Shown here: one piece after another, positions 18,559 through 27,597 of the stretch | Layout of the letters: each line of letters begins with the position of its first letter | Position numbering within the stretch: the first letter of the stretch is position 1 | Origin: Rosenbergiella epipactidis | Lineage (GTDB): Bacteria; Pseudomonadota; Gammaproteobacteria; Enterobacterales; Enterobacteriaceae | Assembly (NCBI RefSeq): GCF_018494055.1 | Contig: NZ_JABBFQ010000010.1 | Location: forward strand, 62,001 to 126,000 | Direction of reading: 5' to 3' | DNA length: 64,000 nt | Made by a program: the position numbers and the translations under genes | Notes under the pieces: model-generated | Seen by the model: the letters and a program-made list of their open reading frames with translations, nothing else | The model's database searches: none | What the model was told of the DNA's origin: nothing

Positions 18559-19515
18559 TTAAATTTGGAAATCGTAACCGAGCTCTGTATTTTCGCTGAC
18601 GCCGCGCGCTATCTGCTTTAACTCGTCTTCAGAAAGGTTAGGGTTGCAGAGTGTCATAAACTGCCAGAGATAGTCGCGCTGTAGCTGACCCTGTTTCACC
18701 CCTAACCAGACGGTATTACTATTAAAAAGGTGGCGGGCGTCTAATGAGGTCAGTTCCGGATCATCCTGATCCGCTGCGGTCTCGGCAATAATCCCGATCC
18801 CCATTCCCAAACGAACATAGGTTTTCACCACATCAGAATCTTGTGCGCTCAGTACCACATTAGGCAGTAATGAGACGGCCTGAAAGGCCTCATCAATCAC
18901 TGAACGCCCCGTCATTCCAGCGCGATAGGTCACCAGCGGCCAGTTTGCCAGCTGTTCAAGACTGAGTTTATCTTCCTGAGTGAGCGGATGATCGTGCGGC
19001 ACTAATATACGATGATTCCATTTAAACCATGGAAAAGTGGTTAACTTTCCACTGTGTGCTAATCCCTCTGAGGCAATGCCAATATCTGCTTCGCCGGAAA
19101 TAACCTGATCGCGGATCTCTTCGGGTGTAGCTTGATTGAGCACGACTTGAATATGCGGATAGCGGCTACGAAACTGCTTCAGGATAGCCGGTAAAGAGTA
19201 ACGGGCTTGGGTATGCGTGGTGGCAATAGTTAATACTCCTGCCTCTTGCGCGGTGAATAACTGGCCCAACCGCTTAGCCTTGGCTGACTCGTCTAAGATC
19301 CGTTGGGCAATCACTAACATCTCTTTTCCCGGTCCTGTCAGTCCCAGCATACGTTTACCGTGACGAATAAATAATTCGACGCCCAGTTCGTCTTCTAACT
19401 CACGGATATGGCGGCTGATGCCAGATTGAGAGGTATAAAGGATTTTTGCTACCTCAGTTAAGTTGCACTGGCAGCGGGCAGCTTCGCGAATAATTTTAAG
19501 TTGCTGGAAATTCAT
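18559..19515 (-). CDS. cbl: LysR-type sulfur regulator Cbl
   Basis: The 318-residue protein starts with the MNFQQLKIIREAAR sequence shared by Cbl and CysB, followed by a winged-helix domain with LYTSQSGISRHIRELEDELG and an effector domain with IATTHTQARYSLP and GEADIGIASE. Details such as SAQDSDVVKTYVRLGMGIG and VWLGVKQGQLQRDY favour Cbl over CysB. Cbl activates sulfonate and other organosulfur uptake genes under sulfate starvation, with adenosine phosphosulfate as anti-inducer. It is divergent from the sulfur-salvage gene block, which it probably controls. Confidence 0.9.
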   Translation of the reverse strand: MNFQQLKIIREAARCQCNLTEVAKILYTSQSGISRHIRELEDELGVELFIRHGKRMLGLTGPGKEMLVIAQRILDESAKAKRLGQLFTAQEAGVLTIATTHTQARYSLPAILKQFRSRYPHIQVVLNQATPEEIRDQVISGEADIGIASEGLAHSGKLTTFPWFKWNHRILVPHDHPLTQEDKLSLEQLANWPLVTYRAGMTGRSVIDEAFQAVSLLPNVVLSAQDSDVVKTYVRLGMGIGIIAETAADQDDPELTSLDARHLFNSNTVWLGVKQGQLQRDYLWQFMTLCNPNLSEDELKQIARGVSENTELGYDFQI

Positions 19516-19594
19516 AAGGCTTGCTCTTTCGGCATCGAATGACCCCCACAGTAGTAAATTGCTTTCAATTAAATAAATAATTAAAACGCAAACG

Positions 19595-19613
19595 TTATAT
19601 CACAAAGATATAA
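19595..19613. promoter_or_regulatory. LysR-type operator candidate
   Basis: TTATATCACAAAGATATAA is a perfect 7-bp inverted repeat with a 5-bp spacer and contains the T-N11-A form of LysR-type boxes. It lies in the AT-rich region between cbl and the sulfur block, so Cbl or CysB is the expected ligand. Confidence 0.5.
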
Positions 19614-19772
19614 TGACGATAATTATCGGAAAATATCCCTCTTTTACTAATTAACCTTAACCAATAAATAAAAAAACAGTATAAAAACCTGTCTATAACC
19701 GATAACCCTTTAGCTAATTAACCGAAATAGTTAGCATAAATTGTGTTATTAACCAGAAAAGGAAGCGAGAAC

Positions 19773-20120
19773 ATGATTGATAAGGTAACGGCCGAGCATT
19801 ACTCATGGGGCGACCAGTGCGACGGCTGGTATTTACTTAACCGCCAAGACCTATTAATTATTCATGAAAAGATGCCAGCCAATACTGCTGAGCGCAGGCA
19901 TTATCACGAACAGTCCCGACAGTTTTTCTTTGTTTTATCGGGACAGCTGGATATGGAACTGGCGGGGCAAACGCATCGTTTACAGGCTCAACAAGGCCTA
20001 GAAATCCCGCCTAACGTCCCACACCAAGCCCGCAATACCTCACAACACGCCGTGGAGTTTTTAGTTATTTCCCATCCCAGCACGTGGGGAGATAGAAACG
20101 ATTTACCGGTTTTAACCTGA
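19773..20120 (+). CDS. Small cupin-domain protein
   Basis: The 115-residue protein is a single-domain cupin: motif 1 as RRHYHEQSRQFFFVLSGQLDME and motif 2 as LEIPPNVPHQARN, with the histidines and glutamine expected for metal binding. The ATG at 19773 is preferred because AAGGA lies just upstream. It is the first gene after the divergent cbl promoter and precedes two flavin monooxygenases, so a role in organosulfur metabolism is likely, but the reaction is unknown. Confidence 0.8.
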   Translation: MIDKVTAEHYSWGDQCDGWYLLNRQDLLIIHEKMPANTAERRHYHEQSRQFFFVLSGQLDMELAGQTHRLQAQQGLEIPPNVPHQARNTSQHAVEFLVISHPSTWGDRNDLPVLT

Positions 20121-20243
20121 ACATGGTCCATCTGCTATTTATTCATTAGCAAAAAATATGCTATTCAATGATCAATTAACTATTTCCAACGGCTTCTTTT
20201 TTCTTTTAGAACTAAGGCATGATGAATAATTAAGAGAAGCCTT

Positions 20244-21260
20244 ATGCCTTTTCGTCTGAGTATTCTAGATAAGTGCCCTCGACAGCCGGAAGAAACGAGC
20301 CAGCAAGCCTTGCAAAATACCCTAGCGCTTGCCCGTTTGGCCGAGCAAGCAGGCTATTATCGCTACTGGATTGCCGAGCACCATAATACTTCTGCGCTGG
20401 CCAGTCCTTCGCCAGAGATTGTCTTGGCATGGTTAGCGGCGCAGACCAAGACGCTGCGACTGGGAGCCGGTGGCGTAATGTTACAGCACTATAGCCCTTA
20501 TAAAGTGGCCGAGAATTTCCATCTTTTGGCGGCGGTGGCACCCGGACGTATCGATCTGGGGATCGGCAAAGCGCCGGGAGGATTACCGACATCGACGCGT
20601 GCATTACAAGGTCAGGCCCCAGGCCAGCACGGTAGTTTCGCGCAACAGCTTGCCGACGTTAATCGTTATCTTACGCAAGCGGATCCGGGATTACAGGCGA
20701 CTCCCTTACCGGCAATCTCCCCCCCACGCTTTCTGTTAGGCGCAAGCCAACAGAGTGCGGAACTCGCTCACGCTGTGGGATGGAACTTTGTGTTTGCGGC
20801 ACATTTGAATGGTGATGATCAGCAATTGGCGAAGGTAACCGATTTCTGGCAGCAGCAGACGCAGCGGCCAACGCTGGTCGCGGTGCAGGTGGTGATTGCC
20901 GCAAATCGCGCCCAAGCGGACGCCTTGGCAGCCTCCCTCGAAACCTGGCAGTTAGTGTTGGAGAACGGACAACGGGTTAATCTTGCGTCTTCGCAGCAAG
21001 CAAAGACCTTCGCGCAGCAGGCGGCAAGTGGTATTGTCAGTCTGGAAAGAAAGTATCCGACGGTCATCGCCGGCAGTGGCGAAGAGGTATTCGAACGTTT
21101 AGTACAGCTGCATCACCGCTACCAAATTGACGAATTTATTATTGATCTGCCGATTACTGATCCGGCCCATCGCCAGCAAGCGCTTACACGGCTGGCCGCA
21201 GCACGCCAAGCGGCACGTTATGTTTCAGATCGCTTTTCGATCTCTGGAGCAACCCCATGA
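20244..21260 (+). CDS. Luciferase-like flavin monooxygenase (MsnO8/CmoO-like)
   Basis: The 338-residue protein belongs to the LLM class oxidoreductases, MsnO8 subgroup: it begins LSILDKCP, has YRYWIAEHHNT (38-48), GAGGVMLQHYSPYKVAE and GIGKAPGG. B. subtilis YtmO (CmoO), a member of the S-alkylcysteine salvage operon, is the best-matched known relative. Such enzymes use reduced FMN and oxygen, and no flavin reductase is encoded nearby. Its stop overlaps the ATG of a 40-codon frame. It lies in the block divergent from cbl. Confidence 0.82.
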   Translation: MPFRLSILDKCPRQPEETSQQALQNTLALARLAEQAGYYRYWIAEHHNTSALASPSPEIVLAWLAAQTKTLRLGAGGVMLQHYSPYKVAENFHLLAAVAPGRIDLGIGKAPGGLPTSTRALQGQAPGQHGSFAQQLADVNRYLTQADPGLQATPLPAISPPRFLLGASQQSAELAHAVGWNFVFAAHLNGDDQQLAKVTDFWQQQTQRPTLVAVQVVIAANRAQADALAASLETWQLVLENGQRVNLASSQQAKTFAQQAASGIVSLERKYPTVIAGSGEEVFERLVQLHHRYQIDEFIIDLPITDPAHRQQALTRLAAARQAARYVSDRFSISGATP

Positions 21261-21379
21261 CAAAAATATTGACGGCCGTTGTACGGTATTTTACTGACGA
21301 TTACGACGATACAGTATGGCTGTGGCGCAGTTCGCTGCCTTATTGTATGGCCTGTTACAGCCTTAACGACTCACTCTAA
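21257..21379 (+). CDS. Possible small protein, 40 aa
   Basis: An ATG overlaps the stop of the preceding monooxygenase (ATGA) and opens a 40-codon frame. The peptide has an aromatic, acidic middle (YFTDDYDDTVWLWR) and a CMAC motif at 30-33. It sits between two monooxygenase genes in an otherwise tight operon. I recognise no family. The ATGA coupling suggests translation, but the frame may equally be a chance one. Confidence 0.3.
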   Translation: MTKILTAVVRYFTDDYDDTVWLWRSSLPYCMACYSLNDSL

Positions 21380-21427
21380 TTTTCTCTTTTTTGAATCACT
21401 CACCGCGCCCTGTGCGGAGGACCCGTT

Positions 21428-22765
21428 ATGTCTACAATTCGCCAACTACGTTTAGGTACGATGATCCATGGTGCGTCTGGCAATATGGCCGCATGGCGAC
21501 ATCCGTCGGTGACCGCCGATGCCAGTATTAATCTTAACTTTGTAAAACAGACGGCTCAGCTCGCTGAAGCAGGGAAGTTTGATTTTATTTTTGTCGCCGA
21601 TGGCCTCTATATCAACGAGAAATCGATCCCCCATTTCTTAAACCGTTTCGAACCGCTGACGGTTCTCTCGACCTTAGCTGCCTTAACCTCGCATATTGGT
21701 TTGGTCGGGACGGTTTCGACCTCCTACAGTGATCCCTTCACCGTAGCCCGTCAATTTGCCAGCCTTGACCATCTTAGCGGGGGGCGAGCCGGTTGGAACG
21801 TGGTGACCTCGCCGCTTGAAGGTTCTGCCCGTAACTACTCTCGCGCTAAACATCCCGAGCATAGTTTGCGCTATCGTATTGCCGATGAGTATCTGCAGGT
21901 GGTGAAAGGCCTGTGGGACTCGTGGGAAGAGGGGGCTTTTGTACGCAATAAAGAGACTGGGCAATTTTTCGAGCCGAGTAAGTTGCATACTCTTAACCAT
22001 AGCGGCGAATTTTTCCAAGTGGCCGGGCCGCTAAATATTGAACGCACCCCGCAGGGTCGGCCTGTGGTCTTTCAAGCGGGGGCCTCCAGTGATGGTAAGC
22101 AGCTCGCCGCGCGCCATGCGGACGCTATCTTCACTCATCAACATAGCGTGTCCGAGGCACAACAATTTTATCGTGAGGTTAAACAGCAACTTCCGCGTTA
22201 TCACCGCCGAGCGGAAGATTTACATATCTTCCAAGGGGTATCGGTGTTGATCGGGACGGATGCCGAGGATGTCGAGCGGCAGTATCAACAGATGGCTGCG
22301 CTGGTATCCATCGATGACGCCTTAAATTATTTAGGGCGCTATTTCGAACATCATGACTTCGGCCAATATCCTCTCGATCAGCCTTTCCCTGAACTGGGTG
22401 CGCTGGGGACCAATAGCTTTCGCAGTACTACCGATGAGATTAAACGTGTTGCTCGCCAGCGACAGTTAACCCTGCGGCAAGTTGCCTTGGAAGCCGCCAC
22501 GCCTCGTCCACTTTTCCATGGCACGGCAGAGCAGGTGGCCGAGGGATTACAGTACTGGTTCGAGAACGACGCCGCGGATGGTTTTATCATTCAGGGGGCG
22601 ACACCGGAAGTGCTTGCCAAGGTGGTCAATCAGGTGGTCCCACTGTTACAGCAACGCGGTATCTATCGTCAAGATTACCCCGGGCAGACATTACGAGCGT
22701 CGCTGGGACTGCCAACCCCGGTAAATTCCTTCACTCAGGCGATTAGCCGACAGGATGTAGCATGA
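21428..22765 (+). CDS. NtaA/SnaA/DszA-type flavin monooxygenase (CmoJ-like)
   Basis: The 445-residue protein is an LLM monooxygenase of the NtaA/SnaA/DszA group. Typical segments are [11 protein letters not shown] (52-62), the [30 protein letters not shown] stretch around 120-150 and QAGASSDGK near 215. B. subtilis YtnJ (CmoJ), which cleaves the C-S bond of N-acetyl-S-alkylcysteines, belongs here, as do sulfone and NTA monooxygenases. It requires reduced FMN from a reductase encoded elsewhere. The stop overlaps the start of the following transporter gene (ATGA). The precise substrate is inferred from context. Confidence 0.85.
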   Translation: MSTIRQLRLGTMIHGASGNMAAWRHPSVTADASINLNFVKQTAQLAEAGKFDFIFVADGLYINEKSIPHFLNRFEPLTVLSTLAALTSHIGLVGTVSTSYSDPFTVARQFASLDHLSGGRAGWNVVTSPLEGSARNYSRAKHPEHSLRYRIADEYLQVVKGLWDSWEEGAFVRNKETGQFFEPSKLHTLNHSGEFFQVAGPLNIERTPQGRPVVFQAGASSDGKQLAARHADAIFTHQHSVSEAQQFYREVKQQLPRYHRRAEDLHIFQGVSVLIGTDAEDVERQYQQMAALVSIDDALNYLGRYFEHHDFGQYPLDQPFPELGALGTNSFRSTTDEIKRVARQRQLTLRQVALEAATPRPLFHGTAEQVAEGLQYWFENDAADGFIIQGATPEVLAKVVNQVVPLLQQRGIYRQDYPGQTLRASLGLPTPVNSFTQAISRQDVA

Positions 22766-23685
22766 AAAAAATGATGATCCTCGCCGCGCTACTCTTTCCG
22801 CTCTCAGCGTTGGCCGAAACAGCAATCAACGGTACAGAAATTAACCTCAAGGCTAACGAGCAGCCAATAACCACCGCTGCCAATCCCGCTGCCATCGCTA
22901 AGCTGCCTAAAGGCCTGACATTAGCGCATCCCGGCGAGTTTACTGTGGGGATTTCCGGGGAAGGTTCCGCGCCCTTAACGGTCTATGCCGAGAATAATAA
23001 AACGTTAATCGGCAGCGAACCGGATATTGCACGCTTGGTCGCTTCGGCATTGGGTCTGAAACTGCGTATTGTCGTAACTTCTTGGGAAGATTGGCCGCTG
23101 GGCGTGACCAGCGGTAAATACGATGCGGCCATCAGTAATATTACCGTCACCAAAGCGCGTAAAGAGAAGTTTGATTTCGCGACCTACCGTAAAGACTTAT
23201 TAGGCTTTTATGTGCCGACTCACAGCCAGATTACCGCCATTACTCGAGCAGAGCAGGTAGCCGGTAAGCGGATCATCGTCGGATCGGGCACCAATCAAGA
23301 AGCAATTTTATTAGCCTGGAACCAACAGAATATTCACGCTGGGCTGGCGCCAATGACGCCGGTCTATATGACCAGCAGTGCTGCGCAAGCGCTCGCTCTG
23401 CAGTCAGGGCGCGCCGATGCGTGGTTTGGACCTAACGTTAATGGCGCTTGGCAAGCCGCTAAAACAGGACGAACGCATTTAGTCGGTAATGTCGATGGGG
23501 GATGGCCTCAGGCGGCCCATATTGCGGTCACGCTGAAAAAAGGCAATGGCTTAGCCCCAGCGGTGGCGGCCGCCCTCGACAGTGCCATTAAAGACGGGAG
23601 CTATCAGCGGGTACTCAATCGTTGGGGGGAGGGGGTCGAAGCGATTCCTGCCTCGGAAGTCAATCCAGCAGGCTTGGGCGATTAG
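22762..23685 (+). CDS. Amino-acid-type ABC transporter substrate-binding protein
   Basis: The 307-residue precursor has a signal peptide (1-18, ending ALA) and a type II periplasmic binding fold of the polar amino acid family: [36 protein letters not shown] and the [24 protein letters not shown] ligand-site region. It resembles the cystine/alkylcysteine binding proteins TcyJ/TcyK. It is translationally coupled to the upstream monooxygenase and shares about half its pattern with the second binding protein at the end of the operon. Confidence 0.85.
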   Translation: MKKMMILAALLFPLSALAETAINGTEINLKANEQPITTAANPAAIAKLPKGLTLAHPGEFTVGISGEGSAPLTVYAENNKTLIGSEPDIARLVASALGLKLRIVVTSWEDWPLGVTSGKYDAAISNITVTKARKEKFDFATYRKDLLGFYVPTHSQITAITRAEQVAGKRIIVGSGTNQEAILLAWNQQNIHAGLAPMTPVYMTSSAAQALALQSGRADAWFGPNVNGAWQAAKTGRTHLVGNVDGGWPQAAHIAVTLKKGNGLAPAVAAALDSAIKDGSYQRVLNRWGEGVEAIPASEVNPAGLGD

Positions 23686-23694
23686 GAGGCCACT

Positions 23695-24207
23695 ATGTTA
23701 GCAGAAGGTTTTCGTCAGGTATCACCGGAAGATAAACAGCTAGTGCCGATTTTAACCGGGCTGTTCGCGGAATATAGCGCGCGTTATGGTGACTATTTTT
23801 CCCGGCATAATGAGGTCGAACTTACCGAATGGTATTTGCCGCCACAAGGCCTATTTCTCCAGCTGGAACAGCAAGGTGAAATTATCGCAACCGGTGCCTT
23901 TAAGCCTTATGACGATAAGACTGCAGAGGTGAAACGTATTTGGACCCGTCGCGATTTACGGGGGCAAGGGATTGCCGCCAGAGTCATGCAGCAACTGGAG
24001 CGTAGCGCTTGGGCGGCGGGCTATCAATATATTTATCTCAGCACAGGTTTTCGCCAACCCGAGGCCGTTGCCCTCTATCGCTCCTTAGGCTATCAGCCGC
24101 ATTTTGACCTCTCAAAAGACTTCGAAGAGTACGGGCAGCCCCCCTTCGATGGTCGCTTACGCTTTACTAAGGCGCTTAATTTCAGTGCGACGCAAGACGT
24201 CGCGTAA
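23695..24207 (+). CDS. GNAT-family N-acetyltransferase (SnaB/YtmI-like position)
   Basis: The 170-residue protein has the GNAT acetyl-CoA site: EVKRIWTRRDLRGQGIAARVMQQLE (about 80-105) followed by LSTGFRQPEAVALYRSLGY. Within this organosulfur block the equivalent B. subtilis gene ytmI (snaB) acetylates S-alkylcysteines before monooxygenase cleavage. That role is inferred from synteny and family, not from specificity residues. It starts nine bases after the preceding binding protein. Confidence 0.82.
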   Translation: MLAEGFRQVSPEDKQLVPILTGLFAEYSARYGDYFSRHNEVELTEWYLPPQGLFLQLEQQGEIIATGAFKPYDDKTAEVKRIWTRRDLRGQGIAARVMQQLERSAWAAGYQYIYLSTGFRQPEAVALYRSLGYQPHFDLSKDFEEYGQPPFDGRLRFTKALNFSATQDVA

Positions 24208-24216
24208 GGATGCACT

Positions 24217-25155
24217 ATGTCTTCACAGCCTTCATTGAAAGTTATTCCTGCTCGGCATCCATGGCGCATCGTCGGCGGGGTTGCCGTCGTCTTTATTGCC
24301 GCCACCTTGGTACAATCTATCGCGTTCAATCCCCGCTGGGAGTGGGGGGTTTTTAGCGAGTGGTTCTTCAACCCGGTGATCCTCGAAGGCGTTGAAACAA
24401 CACTGCTGTTGATGGTGTCAAGCGCACTGCTCAGTATTGTCGTGGGGGGCTTATTGGCGGCGGCCAGAATGTCAGACTCCCCGCTGGTGGTGGGATTGGC
24501 ATGGGGTTATATTTGGATTTTTCGCTCTCTGCCGCTACTGGTTGTACTGATTATTTTGTACAACTTCTCCTACCTCTATGACACGGTCAGCCTCGGTATC
24601 CCTTTTACTTCATTCAGTTATGGGCATTTCCAAACGATCAATGTGTTAGGGCAATTCTCCTCTGCGGTGATTGGATTGACCTTGGTACAAAGTGCTTATA
24701 CCGCTGAAATTATTCGCGGCGGCTTTAATAGCGTCGATGCCGGGCAGTATCAGGCAGCGGCAGCATTAGGGCTCTCTTCGTGGCGACGGACATGGCGCAT
24801 TATCTTACCGCAGGCCTTGCGGGCGATTTTACCGGCAGGAGTTAATGAAATTATTAGCCTAGCGAAAGGTACCTCAATGGTTTATGTGTTGGCGATGCCG
24901 GAACTGTTCTACACCGTGCAGATGATCTACAACCGCAACCAAGAAGTCATTCCGCTGTTAATGGTCGGCGCGGGGTGGTACTTAGTCATCACTACCGGTC
25001 TATCGTTACTGCAATATGGGGTGGAGCAAGCGATTACTCGAAGCGAGCGGCGAGCGGCAGAGCCAAGTTCGATCACGCGCCTGGCAGCTCGTTATCTGCC
25101 TTTACGTTTTGTCACTCGCCAAAAAGCGGAGGCTGCTCATGCTCACACGCGCTAA
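24217..25155 (+). CDS. Amino-acid-type ABC transporter permease
   Basis: The 312-residue inner-membrane protein has the HisMQ/TcyL-type fold: GVETTLLLMVSSALLSIVVG, FRSLPLLVVLIILYNF, and the EAA loop QAAAALGLSSWRRTWRIILPQALRAILP. About five or six membrane helices are visible. A single permease gene means the channel would be a homodimer. It partners the ATPase gene that overlaps its 3' end and the two binding proteins. Confidence 0.88.
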   Translation: MSSQPSLKVIPARHPWRIVGGVAVVFIAATLVQSIAFNPRWEWGVFSEWFFNPVILEGVETTLLLMVSSALLSIVVGGLLAAARMSDSPLVVGLAWGYIWIFRSLPLLVVLIILYNFSYLYDTVSLGIPFTSFSYGHFQTINVLGQFSSAVIGLTLVQSAYTAEIIRGGFNSVDAGQYQAAAALGLSSWRRTWRIILPQALRAILPAGVNEIISLAKGTSMVYVLAMPELFYTVQMIYNRNQEVIPLLMVGAGWYLVITTGLSLLQYGVEQAITRSERRAAEPSSITRLAARYLPLRFVTRQKAEAAHAHTR

Positions 25156-25918
25156 TGTCCCAGGTAAAATCTCCATCACCAATGTCAGTAAGCACTACGG
25201 AAGCTTTCATGCGTTAAAGCAGATCAATCTGGAGATCCCGGCGGGATCGGTGACGGTGATCATCGGCCCCTCAGGGTCCGGAAAATCGACACTACTGCGC
25301 ACCATCAACCATTTAGAGGGCATCGATCAGGGCTTGATTACCATCGATGACGACTATATCGGTTACCGGCGTAAGGGGGACAAACTCTACGTTTTAAAAG
25401 AAAATGCCATTCTTAAACAGCGGGCGCAGGTGGGGTATGTCTTCCAAAGCTTTAACCTTTTTCCTCATATGACCGCGCTGGAAAACGTTGCCGAAGCCCC
25501 GATCGCGCATCGAAAGTTATCGCGACATGCGGCCAAAACCCAGGCCTTAGCCCTATTAGAGCAGGTTGGCTTAGCGCATAAAGCGCACGCTTGGTCACGA
25601 CATCTTTCCGGTGGTCAACAGCAACGTGTGGCGATCGCTCGGGCACTGGCACTTCGCCCGAAAGTCTTGCTATTTGACGAGCCGACCTCGGCCCTCGATC
25701 CCGAGTTAGTCGGCGAAGTGCTGACGGTCATTGAACAGCTCGCCCGTTCGGGCAAGACCTTAGTGATCGTCACTCACGAAATCGCCTTCGCTCGAAAAAT
25801 TGCCGACCAAGTGGTGTTTATGGTGGAGGGGGAGATCGTCGAGCAAGGCCCGGTTGAGCAAGTATTGGATAATCCCCAACATAGCCGAACACGCCATTTC
25901 TTGGCCAATGTGCTTTAG
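25139..25918 (+). CDS. Amino-acid-type ABC transporter ATPase
   Basis: From the ATG at 25139, which has GGAGG just upstream and overlaps the permease stop, the product is 259 residues. Walker A is GPSGSGKST (43-51); the signature LSGGQQQRVAIARAL and Walker B VLLFDEPTSALDPE follow. It groups with the polar-amino-acid importers (TcyN/GlnQ type). An insertion of about 15 residues after the Walker A helix (YIGYRRKGDKLYVLKE) is typical of this subgroup. Confidence 0.9.
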   Translation: MLTRANVPGKISITNVSKHYGSFHALKQINLEIPAGSVTVIIGPSGSGKSTLLRTINHLEGIDQGLITIDDDYIGYRRKGDKLYVLKENAILKQRAQVGYVFQSFNLFPHMTALENVAEAPIAHRKLSRHAAKTQALALLEQVGLAHKAHAWSRHLSGGQQQRVAIARALALRPKVLLFDEPTSALDPELVGEVLTVIEQLARSGKTLVIVTHEIAFARKIADQVVFMVEGEIVEQGPVEQVLDNPQHSRTRHFLANVL

Positions 25919-25926
25919 GAGGCCAG

Positions 25927-26823
25927 ATGCGTTACGCAAGCTTAACCCCGTTATTATTGTTCTGCGCGGTACAAGCGCACGCCGCGGTGGACTTGAAAGC
26001 GAATGAAACGCCGCTGAACATACCGGCGGATCCCAAAGCGATAGCGCTATTGCCGGCCGACTATCGGCTGGCGCATGCTGGGCAACTGACGGTGGCCGTT
26101 TCCGCCCAAAACTCGCCACCGCTATCGCTCGTCGCGAGTGATAACCGTACGCGTATCGGCAGTGATATCGATATCGCTCGTCTGCTGGCGCAGAGTTTGG
26201 GGCTTACCCTAACCGTAGTGCCGGTGTCATGGGAAGAGTGGCCGCTGGGCTTAAAGAGTGGGCGTTATGACGTTGCGCTGGTCAATATCGCTGTCACCGA
26301 AGCGCGTAAACAGAAATATGATTTCGCGACGTACCGAACAGATTCGCTGGCATTTAGCGTCAAGCACGACAGCCCCATCAAGCATATTGCCACTGCGAAA
26401 GATATTGCCGGTCAGCGGGTGATCGTTGGCTCAGGCACCAATCAAGAACGTATTTTACTTGACTGGAATGCGCAGCTGCAGCAACAGCATCTCCCTCCTG
26501 CGACCCCGATTTACCTGACTGACGATGCGACCACAACCTTATTCCTGCAATCGGGGCGTGCGGATATTACGTTCGGCCCGCAGGCGGCAGCCGCGTGGAA
26601 AGCAGCACTGAACGGCCGCAGCAGAGTGGTCGGTTATAACCCTTATAAGGCTTGGGTCGCCACCACCACATTAAAAGGTAATGGTTTGGTGAAGGCGCTT
26701 AATCAGGCATTAAACGACGCGATAGCCTCCAGACACTATCAAAAAATTCTATCACGCTGGGGGGAAGCGCAAGAGGGCGTTTCCTCCTCGCAAATTAATC
26801 CTCCTGGCATCACCTATCAATAA
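25927..26823 (+). CDS. Second amino-acid-type substrate-binding protein
   Basis: The 298-residue precursor has a short signal peptide (1-18, ending AHA) and the same fold and ligand-site sequence type as the first binding protein (SWEEWPLGLKSGRYDVALVNIAVTEARK). It starts with TAGGAGG eight bases upstream. Two paralogous binding proteins serving one permease mirrors the TcyJ/TcyK pair of B. subtilis and suggests a widened substrate range. It is the last gene of the block. Confidence 0.85.
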   Translation: MRYASLTPLLLFCAVQAHAAVDLKANETPLNIPADPKAIALLPADYRLAHAGQLTVAVSAQNSPPLSLVASDNRTRIGSDIDIARLLAQSLGLTLTVVPVSWEEWPLGLKSGRYDVALVNIAVTEARKQKYDFATYRTDSLAFSVKHDSPIKHIATAKDIAGQRVIVGSGTNQERILLDWNAQLQQQHLPPATPIYLTDDATTTLFLQSGRADITFGPQAAAAWKAALNGRSRVVGYNPYKAWVATTTLKGNGLVKALNQALNDAIASRHYQKILSRWGEAQEGVSSSQINPPGITYQ

Positions 26824-26888
26824 ATAATTTCTCTGGGCGGCAGAGTTAACGCTAAGCTATAGTGTCAGCGTTTTGCTTAGGGGGCCTT

Positions 26889-27455
26889 ATGTTACGAGTA
26901 GCTGTGTTATTACTTGGTTTGTTAGCGGGAGTCTTTCCGTCCTTTGCCGCCCCGATTCCATTTCAGTTGGCCGATAGTAGCTATGTTTTGCTGCGGTGGA
27001 ATATGATTGGTAAGTCCGATTACCATGCGCGCATTACTGGCCTGCGCGGAGATATTGTTGTCGACCCACAGCACGACGTGGCAGACCGATTGCGTATCGA
27101 TATGCCGATCGCGAACCTCGATGCTCATCACCGTGTGCTGACCTGGGCATTGAAAAGCCACCAATTTTTTGATCAAGCCCAATACCCTAATGTCACCTTC
27201 ACCAGTAGCCGTATTATCGATATGGGAGAGGGCCGTTATCGGGTATTAGGTTCATTGAAAATCAAAGAGATGACTCGTCCTGTTATGCTTTACGGTAAGC
27301 GCAGTGACGATTCACAATTACAGGCCAGTGGCGGATATTTACGACTTTCTGGTACTATTACCCTATCGCGCCAAGCCTTTGGCATGGGACAATATCCCGC
27401 ATTGGTTGCGGACCCTATTCAAGTCGATATTGTCCTCGTGGCAACTACACCGTAA
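26889..27455 (+). CDS. YceI-family periplasmic lipid-binding protein
   Basis: The 188-residue precursor, from the ATG at 26889, has a signal peptide (1-23, ending SFAA) and a YceI-type lipocalin-like barrel: DSSYVLLRWNMIGKSDYHARITGLRG, FDQAQYPNVTFTSSRI, and GSLKIKEMTRPVMLYG. Members bind polyisoprenoids or amphiphiles. It seems to be a single gene before lpxP. Its ligand and physiological role are not known. Confidence 0.82.
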   Translation: MLRVAVLLLGLLAGVFPSFAAPIPFQLADSSYVLLRWNMIGKSDYHARITGLRGDIVVDPQHDVADRLRIDMPIANLDAHHRVLTWALKSHQFFDQAQYPNVTFTSSRIIDMGEGRYRVLGSLKIKEMTRPVMLYGKRSDDSQLQASGGYLRLSGTITLSRQAFGMGQYPALVADPIQVDIVLVATTP

Positions 27456-27597
27456 TGTTGGATACATTTGCTTTCATTATTTCACCCAATCTTTCGGTGA
27501 CATTTTCTGCTTTCTGCGGTCAAACTGATTACTGAGGCCATACGTTGCCAAGAAATGTGGAATTTCTGGCGTAGAGGCTTCTTTTATTGAAGGCTTT

